Below, piece after piece: positions 21,462-30,344 of a DNA stretch of 64,000 bases; position 1 is the stretch's first letter, and each line of letters opens with the position of its first letter. The stretch comes from an uncultured Caulobacterales bacterium (GTDB taxonomy: Bacteria; Pseudomonadota; Alphaproteobacteria; Caulobacterales; Maricaulaceae), in the NCBI GenBank assembly GCA_938001915.1, contig CALLBD010000003.1, forward strand, positions 40,969-104,968, in the 5' to 3' direction. The notes under the pieces were generated by a model, which did no database searches, was not told the DNA's origin, and worked only from the letters and a program-made list of their open reading frames with translations. The translations under genes were made by a program, and so were the position numbers.

Positions 21462-23371
21462 TGGCGCATCACGACCCCCTCATTGCCCAAGACATTAAAG
21501 CCTATCTTGAAGTTCAGGAACGCAAGAGCTTCCTGCGCGTCTTCACATGCGGTTCCGTGGATGACGGAAAATCAACGCTGATTGGCCGCCTCCTCTATGA
21601 TTCAAAACTTATCTATGAAGATCAGATGGCCGCGATTGAACGCGATAGTAAAGCCTCAGGCACGACGGGCGAAAAACCGGATCTCGCGCTCCTTGTTGAC
21701 GGCCTAGCCGCAGAGCGTGAGCAAGGCATCACAATTGATGTCGCCTACCGCTTCTTCTCGACGGATAAGCGCAAGTTTATCATCGCCGATACGCCGGGCC
21801 ATGTTCAATACACACGCAATATGGCGACAGGCGCCTCCACGGCTGATGTTGCGATCTTACTGATTGATGCCCGGTACGGCGTTATGGAACAGACGCGCAG
21901 ACATGCCTTTATCGCAAGCCTTTTGGGTATTCCTCAAGTCGTTGTGGCTGTGAACAAAATGGACCTCGTTGGTTTTGACCAAAGCAAATTTAACGAAATC
22001 GACGTGGCCTTCCGTGATTTCGCAAAGAATTTGAATTTCACGGACATCATGACAATACCCGTCAGCGCGCTGGACGGCGATAACGTCACGACAAAATCGG
22101 ACGTGGCACCGTGGTATAAGGGACCCAGTCTTTTGGAATTTTTGGAAGAGGTTGAAGTCGACCGCCAAAGCTTAGAGACGCCGTTCCGCCTCCCCGTGCA
22201 ATGGGTCAACCGTCCAAATCTGGATTTCCGCGGATTCTCTGGCACAATCGCGTCGGGCACAATTTCCAAAGGCGATGAGATTATGGCGATGCCCTCTGGC
22301 AAACGCTCACGGGTCAAAGACATCGTGCTCTATAAAGAGAGCTTAGATCACGCCCGTATGGATCAAGCCGTGACAATCACGCTCGAAGACGAAATTGATA
22401 TTTCGCGCGGCGATATGATTTGCACGCCCGATCATCCGAATGAGGTGGCAGATCAATTCCAAGCCCATTTGATTTGGATGGATGACACCCGGCTCTTCCC
22501 GGGGCGTCAATATATTATTCGTACGGCCAATATGTCCGTTGCAGGTTCGGTCACAGCCCTCAAACACCGTATTGATGTGGCGGACTTCTCCGAAGCGGCC
22601 GCAAAGACCTTGGAGCTCAATGAAATCGGTGTTGTTACCCTGTCCTTGACCAAGCCTATCCCCTTTGATTCCTATTTGAACAATCGAACGACAGGGGCCT
22701 TTGTGGTCGTTGACCGCATGAGCAACCGGACTGTCGGCGCGGGTACAATTGATTTCGCATTGCGCCGGTCAAAGAATATTGTCCGTCAGGACTTCACCGT
22801 CGACCACACCGCCCGCGCAGAGCAAAAAGGTCAAAAGCCCGCAACGCTATGGTTCACGGGACTTTCTGGCTCTGGCAAAAGCACAATTGCCAATCACGTC
22901 GATCAGATTTTGTTCGAACGGGGTCATCACACCTATACGCTAGACGGCGATAATATTCGCCACGGATTAAACCGTGACCTTGGGTTTACAAAAGAAGACC
23001 GCGTCGAAAATATTCGCCGCATAGGTGAAGTCTCTCGCCTGATGAATAATGCGGGCTTGATTGTCATGTGTTCCTTCATCAGCCCCTACCGCGCCGAGCG
23101 TCAAATGGTTCGCAGCAAAGCGGGTGATGGGGTTTTCGTTGAAGTCTTTGTCGATACACCCTTATCTGTTGCAGAAGAGCGTGACGTTAAAGGCCTCTAC
23201 AAGCGCGCACGTTCGGGTGAAATCAAGAATTTCACGGGTATTGATTCCGAATACCAACCACCGAGAAATCCTGAAATCCATATTAAAACTGTCGAAACCT
23301 CTGCCGAGGCGGCAGCCGCTCAGATTGTTGACTATCTGGAAGCCAAGGGTTTCTTGACGATTGACCTTTAA
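21461..23371 (+). CDS. cysNC: Bifunctional sulfate adenylyltransferase subunit 1/adenylylsulfate kinase (CysN-CysC fusion)
   Basis: CGSVDDGKSTLIGRLLYD, DTPGHVQYTRNMATGAS, NKMDL; C-terminal GLSGSGKSTIANHVDQ APS kinase. Confidence 0.96.
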   Translation: MAHHDPLIAQDIKAYLEVQERKSFLRVFTCGSVDDGKSTLIGRLLYDSKLIYEDQMAAIERDSKASGTTGEKPDLALLVDGLAAEREQGITIDVAYRFFSTDKRKFIIADTPGHVQYTRNMATGASTADVAILLIDARYGVMEQTRRHAFIASLLGIPQVVVAVNKMDLVGFDQSKFNEIDVAFRDFAKNLNFTDIMTIPVSALDGDNVTTKSDVAPWYKGPSLLEFLEEVEVDRQSLETPFRLPVQWVNRPNLDFRGFSGTIASGTISKGDEIMAMPSGKRSRVKDIVLYKESLDHARMDQAVTITLEDEIDISRGDMICTPDHPNEVADQFQAHLIWMDDTRLFPGRQYIIRTANMSVAGSVTALKHRIDVADFSEAAAKTLELNEIGVVTLSLTKPIPFDSYLNNRTTGAFVVVDRMSNRTVGAGTIDFALRRSKNIVRQDFTVDHTARAEQKGQKPATLWFTGLSGSGKSTIANHVDQILFERGHHTYTLDGDNIRHGLNRDLGFTKEDRVENIRRIGEVSRLMNNAGLIVMCSFISPYRAERQMVRSKAGDGVFVEVFVDTPLSVAEERDVKGLYKRARSGEIKNFTGIDSEYQPPRNPEIHIKTVETSAEAAAAQIVDYLEAKGFLTIDL

Positions 23372-24356
23372 CGCACGGCGCAGTGTGTCTGATTTTGATC
23401 TCTTTAATGGAGATGCCGACGGCATCTTCTCACTGTTGCAATTGCGGCAAACTGATCCGCGGCCAGAGGCGGCGCTCATTACAGGTGTCAAACGCGATAC
23501 GCAATTATTTGCCCGTATCGCCAATGAGGTCAAAGCGGGAGACCGTATTTGCGCCCTCGACATAGGCATGAACCGCAACAGGCCTGAGTTACGACAGGTC
23601 CTCGAAACGGAAGCCGAGGTGTTTTTCTGTGACCATCACGCGGCGGGAGAAATACCGCATAGCCCGCATTTAAAGCTTATAGCTGATGATTCCCCAGACA
23701 CTTGTACGGCCTCTTTAATTGATAGTTATCTTGAAGGCGCGAAAGCCGCCTGGGCGGTTTGCGGCGCATATGGCGATAATTTCCAAGCGCTCGCGGGGCG
23801 AATTGCCCGCGACAGACAGATTACATTTCCGCTCAATCAATTAAGAGAACTCGGCGAATTGGTGAATTATAATGCCTATGGGTCGACCGTAGAAGATTTA
23901 CATTTTCACCCCGCTGAGCTGTATAAAATTCTGCTCGCCTATCCAGACCCGATGGGTTTTTTGGAAGACGCTCCAGAGGCGCTCGAAACCTTGCGCAACG
24001 GATATCGGTCCGATTGGGACATTACCGAGCAAGCCCGAGAAATAGATATTTCTCGTGAAGGACAAATTCTGTCTTTGCCCGCCTGCCCCGCGTCCAATCG
24101 AATCAGCGGCCTTTTCGCAAATGCGCTTGTTGATGAAGATCCCGATGTGGCCTTTGCAATATTGACACATTTAGACCCAGATATCGGGGGATACCGCATC
24201 TCCATTCGCGCCCCGATTGCGCGTCAAACCCAAGGCGCGGATGAGTTTGCGAAACTATATGGCGGCGGAGGCCGGGCCGAAGCGGCGGGGATAGACCACT
24301 TGCGTGAAAACCAAATGGATAGCTTTATCGCAGCCTTTCAGGCGACCTTCAGATAG
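23361..24356 (+). CDS. DHH-family phosphoesterase
   Basis: FNGDADGIFSLLQL, CALDIGMN, FFCDHHAAGE, C-terminal YGGGGRAEAAGID (DHHA1-like). Overlaps the cysNC stop (TTG 23361, or GTG 23385). Confidence 0.85.
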   Translation: MTFNARRSVSDFDLFNGDADGIFSLLQLRQTDPRPEAALITGVKRDTQLFARIANEVKAGDRICALDIGMNRNRPELRQVLETEAEVFFCDHHAAGEIPHSPHLKLIADDSPDTCTASLIDSYLEGAKAAWAVCGAYGDNFQALAGRIARDRQITFPLNQLRELGELVNYNAYGSTVEDLHFHPAELYKILLAYPDPMGFLEDAPEALETLRNGYRSDWDITEQAREIDISREGQILSLPACPASNRISGLFANALVDEDPDVAFAILTHLDPDIGGYRISIRAPIARQTQGADEFAKLYGGGGRAEAAGIDHLRENQMDSFIAAFQATFR

Positions 24357-24463
24357 AGCCTATAGCTCTGCACAGCGGCTTTAATTTACCTCAGGGAGGT
24401 TCATCCACGAGACCTACAAAGAGAGGCTTGACCCCGCCTAGGTAGCGGGGCCACATCGGGGCA

Positions 24464-25597
24464 ATGGGTTTTACCTTTATTCATACCGCCGATTGGCAAC
24501 TCGGAAAGAGTTTCGGGCAATTTCCTGCCGACGCAGGCGCGGCCCTGCGGCGCGCGCGGCAGAATGTTATTGCGCGCATTGCGGAGGCCGCACGCGGAGC
24601 GGGCGCCGAACATGTGCTTGTCGCAGGGGATGTTTGGGACAGCGCTATTCCCTCGCACGCAACACTGCGGCAACCACTTACCATCATGGGCGAAGCGGGC
24701 GATATTCAATGGTGGCTCCTACCTGGAAATCATGACCCTGATGGGGCCGATGGCCTTTGGGACCGCATTGACGACGTAAAGCCGAAAAATGTCCATACAT
24801 TGCGGCGCGCGGAAGCCTTTGAAATCTGCAGCGATGTCTTCCTCCTGCCCGCGCCTTGGGCGCGCATACAGCACGGGCAAGATTTGACCGATTGGATGAG
24901 TGGCTGCGAGACGCCCGAAGGCGCTTTGCGTATTGGGATAGCGCATGGCGGGGTACGCGGGTTTGGCTCCGAGGATAATGGCGCGCGGGAAATCATTCCG
25001 CCGAACCGGGCAGAGACCGCGAAACTAGACTATCTCGCCTTGGGCGATTGGCATGGCTTTAAAACAATCTCACCCCGAATGGCCTATTCAGGTACGCCCG
25101 AGCCGGACCGCCATAAATCTGGTGCGCGCGGGCAAGTTCTAGCGGTGACTTTAAAGACGGGTCATCTCCCAAAAATTGAGAGCCTTCCTACAGCCAGTTA
25201 TGATTGGCCGCTCGTTGATCTCGCGCTGCAGCCGGGAGCGGTAAAAACGCTCACGCAAGAGCTGAGACGGTCTCTGGAGACGGGCCATCCGCTGCGGCAA
25301 ACCCATGCGCGGGTGAACCTATCGGGCGAGATGACGGTTGAAGACTGGGCAGAATTCGAAGCCTTTTTGGAAGAGATGACAGGCGAATGCGCCTCTTTTG
25401 ATGTGCGCGGCATGAGCGATGTGCGCTTAGTTGTCGTGGCCGAAGATATCGATTCGCTGGATGCGCAGGGCTCCGTGCGCGAAACGGCAGAGCGTCTCGC
25501 GGCCCGTTCCGAAAATTCCGATCTCTCGCGCGGCGACCGCCAAATAGCGTCAGACGCCTTAAGGCTCCTCTTTAGCTATGCGAGCCAAACCGCGTGA
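24464..25597 (+). CDS. SbcD/YhaO-like DNA repair metallophosphoesterase
   Basis: FIHTADWQLGKSF, VLVAGDVWDS, LLPGNHDPDG, IGIAHGG, LDYLALGDWHG. Confidence 0.9.
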   Translation: MGFTFIHTADWQLGKSFGQFPADAGAALRRARQNVIARIAEAARGAGAEHVLVAGDVWDSAIPSHATLRQPLTIMGEAGDIQWWLLPGNHDPDGADGLWDRIDDVKPKNVHTLRRAEAFEICSDVFLLPAPWARIQHGQDLTDWMSGCETPEGALRIGIAHGGVRGFGSEDNGAREIIPPNRAETAKLDYLALGDWHGFKTISPRMAYSGTPEPDRHKSGARGQVLAVTLKTGHLPKIESLPTASYDWPLVDLALQPGAVKTLTQELRRSLETGHPLRQTHARVNLSGEMTVEDWAEFEAFLEEMTGECASFDVRGMSDVRLVVVAEDIDSLDAQGSVRETAERLAARSENSDLSRGDRQIASDALRLLFSYASQTA

Positions 25598-28233
25598 GGC
25601 TTACGTCCATATGTCTACGCAATGTCGGGCCTTTCGGCTCGGAAGGTGTTCGTTTGGCGGGCATAAGCCCGGGATTGAATGTTGTGTGCGAAACCAATGA
25701 ATTTGGCAAATCCTCTATCTTGGACGCGCTGCAACTCATCTTATACCAGCCCTTTTCTTCGACAAAAGCTGACGTCAAATCCCGCATGCATGCCGCGTCG
25801 ACGGACGGGTTTGAGGGCGAGATTTATTTCGAAGTTGACGGGCGTCAATATTGTTTCTGGAAACGATTTTTGAAACGCAAAGGCGCGCGCCTGTTAGATG
25901 TAAGTTCGGGCGATATCTTGGCTGTCGACCGAACCGCAGAAGAAAAACTGGCCAGCCTATTACGCGCGGATGTTTCGCAGAAAGGCCCCTCTGGATTACT
26001 ATGGGTCAAGCAAGGCTACTCTATGGAGGCGGTTAAAGATGACGGGCAAATCGCCTCGCGACTGGAAGGCGAGTTAGGAACTTTAATTGGCGGCGACCGG
26101 GCGCGGACTTATCTGACCCGCGTCAATGCGGAGCTGGCTGAGTACCTAACGCCCAGCGGACAGGAGAAAAAGGGCGGACCCTTGCGCCGTGCACGAGAGG
26201 CCGTGGCCGCCACGCAAAGTGAATTGGACGAGGCCCTGCGGCGGCGCGATATGACCGCCTCCATTGGTGCCGAATTAAGCCGGGTCACGGCTGACATCAC
26301 GCGGCTGACCCAAGACGCAGATATGGAGACTGCCGCCCAGCAAATTGAGCAGGCGCGGGCAGATATGACGGCGGCGCGGCGCTTCGCAGATAGCCTCGAG
26401 TTACGGCAGGCGAAAAGCACAGAAGCCGCGGCGGCAGCCCAGCGCGCGGCCACCCGGCAAGCTGAATATATTTCTGCCTGCGTAAGTTTTGATAAGACCC
26501 GCGAGCAGCTCGGCCTATTGGACGCTCAACATGAGCAATCACTTGAAGACTTGAAGACATTAAAGACGCAGCGGACGGAATTGCGGCGCTCTCTGTCTGA
26601 AAATGAAACCCGGCGCGATGAGCTAGACCGTGTGCGTAAACGCCGCGATGAGATTCAGAGACAAACGCAGCGCCTAGAAACCCTGCAAAAAGATCAACAA
26701 CGGCTCGGAGCGTGTCTGGAGCATTATGCGGCCCTGAAATCTAAGCAAGCCCGTCTGACGGAGCACCTTTCTGATTTGCCTGCCCTCACCCGCGCCGATG
26801 TGGAAAGTCTGCGCCGCGCAGCCGATGAGGTCCAGCAATATGACATTGAACTTACCGCCCTCTCGACACCGCTTTATCTGGAGCTAACAGAGGCGGGGGC
26901 AGGCAAAGTCACATTGGGCGAAAATATCTTAAGCTCTGGCCCCGTGGAATTAACGGGGGGCAGCGCGCTAAAAATTGCCGGAATTGGCGAAATACGCAGC
27001 GATGAGCGTCAGCTACGCGAAACACGCCGAAATCTGGACCGCGCCCGCCAAACACAGGCGGATTTGCTGGCCCAATTTTCCGTATCAGACGCCGCCGAGG
27101 CCGCGACAATCGCAGATCAAAGGCATGAGCTAGAAGAAAGCCGCAAACATATCACCGCAGAAATGGCGCGACTTGCGCCTGAAGGGCTGAGCGCGATTGA
27201 AACGGCTTTCCATTCGGCGGAAAGTGAAATCCGCGATTTAGCGGACCATCTTGAAGACACTCAAGCGGAGGCCAGCGAAGCCGAAGACAGAGATGAAGAC
27301 ATAGATATCGGGGAACGGCTCCGCACGGAGCGCGCAAAATTAGAGGTCCTTGACGATGCGCTTGCGGCGGCCCGCCAGACCCTAGCGAAAACGCAAGCCG
27401 AGCAAGCCCGTCTGAAAGAGAAACTGACAGGATTAAACCTTCCCCGCGACCTCACCGCCCGCACGGCAGGCGCTGAGAAGCTGGCGGGTGAAACATTAGA
27501 CGCGGAAGCCAAGGCCCGCGCGCTGAGGGCAGACACCGAGGCTTTAAAGGCCAGCGCGCCAGAACATTCCCTAGATTTATTGCAGGCCCGCTTAACCCGA
27601 TTAGAAGCCGCCGCGGAGACGGCGCGCCAAGAATTAGAAACTTTAAAAACAAATGCGGCGAGACTACAGGCCCGCCGCGAGGCGGCCTTTGAAGGCGGGG
27701 ACGCGGAAGGCGTTGTCGCTTTGCTCGAAGCGCGTCTAGAGACAGAGCAAGACGAACTTGCGCGCCGCAATAGAGAAAAAGATGTGCGCGTGCTTTTACG
27801 GGACACCTTAGTGGAGACGCAGACCCGCTTGCGCGAAGCCTATACCGCGCCAGTAATGGCAGAGCTAGCGCCGCTCCTATCTCGCGTTTTTCCCGGCGCG
27901 AGAGCGGAGCTAGGTGACGCGCTGGGCGTGGACAGCGTGTTAAGACAAGGCAAATTAGAGAAAATCGCCCAGCTTTCTGGGGGGACCCAAGAACAATTCG
28001 CCATTTTGACGCGCTTAGCCTATGCGCGGCTTTTGGCGCGGAGCGGCGCCAGCGCGCCGGTCATTTTAGATGATGCTTTGGTCTATGCGGATGATGCGCG
28101 GCGCGATGCCATGTTTGATGTTTTGGGATTGGTTAGTTCTGGCGAAACGCCCATTCAAATTCTCTATCTCTCCTGTCATTCGGGAGCGACCCGGCACCTC
28201 GGCGGGAACCGCATTACCCCTCAACCCTGGTAA
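25594..28233 (+). CDS. SbcC/YhaN-like AAA ATPase (coiled-coil)
   Basis: N-terminal LRNVGPFG…CETNEFGKSSILDALQLILY, long coiled coil, C-terminal QLSGGTQEQFAILTRLAYARLLARS…VILDDALVYADDARRDAM. GTGA overlap with the preceding gene. Confidence 0.9.
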   Translation: MRLTSICLRNVGPFGSEGVRLAGISPGLNVVCETNEFGKSSILDALQLILYQPFSSTKADVKSRMHAASTDGFEGEIYFEVDGRQYCFWKRFLKRKGARLLDVSSGDILAVDRTAEEKLASLLRADVSQKGPSGLLWVKQGYSMEAVKDDGQIASRLEGELGTLIGGDRARTYLTRVNAELAEYLTPSGQEKKGGPLRRAREAVAATQSELDEALRRRDMTASIGAELSRVTADITRLTQDADMETAAQQIEQARADMTAARRFADSLELRQAKSTEAAAAAQRAATRQAEYISACVSFDKTREQLGLLDAQHEQSLEDLKTLKTQRTELRRSLSENETRRDELDRVRKRRDEIQRQTQRLETLQKDQQRLGACLEHYAALKSKQARLTEHLSDLPALTRADVESLRRAADEVQQYDIELTALSTPLYLELTEAGAGKVTLGENILSSGPVELTGGSALKIAGIGEIRSDERQLRETRRNLDRARQTQADLLAQFSVSDAAEAATIADQRHELEESRKHITAEMARLAPEGLSAIETAFHSAESEIRDLADHLEDTQAEASEAEDRDEDIDIGERLRTERAKLEVLDDALAAARQTLAKTQAEQARLKEKLTGLNLPRDLTARTAGAEKLAGETLDAEAKARALRADTEALKASAPEHSLDLLQARLTRLEAAAETARQELETLKTNAARLQARREAAFEGGDAEGVVALLEARLETEQDELARRNREKDVRVLLRDTLVETQTRLREAYTAPVMAELAPLLSRVFPGARAELGDALGVDSVLRQGKLEKIAQLSGGTQEQFAILTRLAYARLLARSGASAPVILDDALVYADDARRDAMFDVLGLVSSGETPIQILYLSCHSGATRHLGGNRITPQPW

Positions 28234-28281
28234 AAATTGCGTTGGGAGGTGACGCGTTAGGGGGTTTGCAAAACCGAGTTT

Positions 28282-29256
28282 TCAGCACAAAAATGTCAGA
28301 CTAATATCCCGAGAACTTGCAATCCTGTTTTCTAAAAATAGCCCGCCATCCACAGCGCTAATGCCGATATTTCCCGCTAGGCTGTTTGTCCCCGTGAGAT
28401 CTGCCGTCCGCAAATTTTCGACACGGTTCGTCTTTGCAAGCGTCACGAGGTTCGGCGACCTGCCGCTATCATAGGCGAAGATACCCGAGTGCCCGACTTG
28501 CGGGAAACCCGCATCGCTTACAACCGTGAGCGCAACGAGGCCGCCCGTTGCGGGTGTGGGGATGCGCTGCGCCGTATCATTTGCGAGCGTTACCCGCACC
28601 GACCCAAAGGCTGGCGACCGAATACCTGCGTAAGTTTCAGGGGTCGTTAGGCGGGTCGAAAAATTCGAGCCATCGGAACTTGTTTTTATCGAAAACCCGT
28701 CGCCGCCCGTAAGCCCCAATTCGGCCTCGCTGGAAAAATTTGTTTGAAACAAAAGGCTCGCCGTATCGGGCACCGCGGCGCGGTTCAAGGACAGACGATG
28801 ACTATCTCCATCATGGGTGAAGAGGCTGGTGTCACTGGCCACAGAAAGCCGCTGATTTGGGCCCGCCGAGGCATTTAGCCCTAAAAAGGGCCGTGTTTCA
28901 TTATCCGCATCAGAATTTGGGAACCGCCAGTCCTGCCCATCAAAAACACGCAGGGCGTCTGCTGTCTTATCCCAAACAACCCAACCCGGTTTGGGCGTGA
29001 ACCAAATCCATCCGCCCGATAAAAACACGCCAATGTGCCCCGCGCGCGCGCTCAGGGCCGCATCGGGGGAACCGGATATAATCTGGGCTTCGCCCTCAAT
29101 AGGCGCGCTTGGCAATCTATCTGCCGCCATATCTGAACAGAAAAGATAAAGGCCCGCATCCACTCTCTGAAGCGCTTCATTATGGGTTATATTTTTCAGC
29201 GCTTGTCCCGCCTGAAGGAAAGGGAGGTTTAAGCGCGAGGTTGCAGTTTCCGTCAT
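28282..29256 (-). CDS. DUF2793 domain-containing protein (phage/GTA-tail-associated family)
   Basis: TSRLNLPFLQAGQALKNITHNEALQRVDAGLYLFCSD…GHIGVFLSGGWIWFTPKPGWVVWDKTADALRVFDGQDW. Confidence 0.85.
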   Translation of the reverse strand: MTETATSRLNLPFLQAGQALKNITHNEALQRVDAGLYLFCSDMAADRLPSAPIEGEAQIISGSPDAALSARAGHIGVFLSGGWIWFTPKPGWVVWDKTADALRVFDGQDWRFPNSDADNETRPFLGLNASAGPNQRLSVASDTSLFTHDGDSHRLSLNRAAVPDTASLLFQTNFSSEAELGLTGGDGFSIKTSSDGSNFSTRLTTPETYAGIRSPAFGSVRVTLANDTAQRIPTPATGGLVALTVVSDAGFPQVGHSGIFAYDSGRSPNLVTLAKTNRVENLRTADLTGTNSLAGNIGISAVDGGLFLENRIASSRDISLTFLC

Positions 29257-29818
29257 ATTATTCTCCTTAACTTGAAACTCGCTGAAAAGCGTAAGTGCAA
29301 AATTTAATGCGAGGAGAGACTTTCGAAATATGTCGGATTAAAGGGGCTATCTCTTTGTTAGCGCGCAGGAATTTTGAGGATAGGCCTAAGACGAGCCGAG
29401 GACGAAAAAGACCCCGCGTAAAACACCGCGCCTTATCTAATGCTGTTCTGAACTTCCGTAAGTCTATCAGTACTGACGAGTCACAGGCGCGCGAATTTCA
29501 ATTAATCCTCACTTTATATAGGCCTATTGAAATAAAGTTTTCCGCCATTTCAACCGCTTATAATTTTTTCAAAAAATTGCGTCCTCACTTTGCAATTTGG
29601 GCTGCATATTAATGGGGTTCTCTCAAGCACTGGACAGGTAAGATATCGACTTGCTGGTTTGAGAGGCTGTGTGTGAAACGGGTCAGTTATGATACGCTCT
29701 CTCGTTAACTTGAAGTTCGGAGCCTGCCCTCAAACTACTGTATTCGCTTAGTGAAAGCTGATGTCGGTACAAGTGGTGGATAGGTGAGGTAATGAGGCCG
29801 TTCTTCAAAACGTCACAG

Positions 29819-29886
29819 CCGTAAGGTCAGCCTTGCGTAAAATATTTTTCTATTCTGGTACTCCATCGTGAGTGCTGACCTTACGG
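29819..29886. repeat. Perfect 13-bp inverted repeat in an about 450-bp non-coding stretch
   Basis: CCGTAAGGTCAGC (29819-29831) … 42 nt … GCTGACCTTACGG (29874-29886). Confidence 0.9.
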
Positions 29887-30062
29887 GCAGTCCTAACTTC
29901 CCGATGACGATGTTTCGGCAAATCCCAAGATGGTTTGCGAGCGCACCCGCTTGCCCAATACGCAGGGGTTACAGACCCTAACATCTACAGACGGAAATCG
30001 GATTAGAGACCTCTTGAATTTCACTCCTCTCCCCCTATCCTACCCAAAACTGGGGAAACATA

Positions 30063-30341
30063 ATGCCGGATAAAAACGAAACAGGACCGAGCGTGGCCAA
30101 TCAGGCGGCCTATTGGAAATCCACCTTACGCTTGACGCTCGGCCTTTTGTCGATTTGGTTTCTCGCCTCATTTGGCGCAGGTATATTGTTTCGTGAAGCG
30201 CTTGATAATTTCAGCATTGGCGGCGCGCCGCTTGGGTTTTGGATGGCGCAAAATGGCGCGATTTATATCTTCCTCATTCTCATTGTCATCTATTGTATTC
30301 GCATGACGCAGCTTGAGAAAAAATACGGAATTAAGGGTTAG
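30063..30341 (+). CDS. DUF4212 protein, putative small subunit of a sodium/substrate symporter
   Basis: AYWKSTLRLTLGLLSIWFLASFGAGILF…GAPLGFWMAQNGAIYIFLILIVIYCIRM; directly upstream of the symporter. Confidence 0.92.
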   Translation: MPDKNETGPSVANQAAYWKSTLRLTLGLLSIWFLASFGAGILFREALDNFSIGGAPLGFWMAQNGAIYIFLILIVIYCIRMTQLEKKYGIKG

Positions 30342-30344
30342 CCC

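Noticed and set aside
24432-24450. CCCCGC-CTAGGTA-GCGGGG hairpin before the SbcD-like gene
   Set aside because: Short, without a T-tract or conserved context visible here; may be a weak terminator of the DHH gene but cannot be supported further.
24464-28233. SbcD/SbcC-like pair as a possible novel defence system (Wadjet/SMC-like)
   Set aside because: Motifs and gene order fit ordinary YhaO/YhaN- or SbcCD-like repair proteins; no extra effector genes.
29295-29612. 105-aa ORF downstream of DUF2793
   Set aside because: No recognisable motif or good SD; composition looks like non-coding translation.
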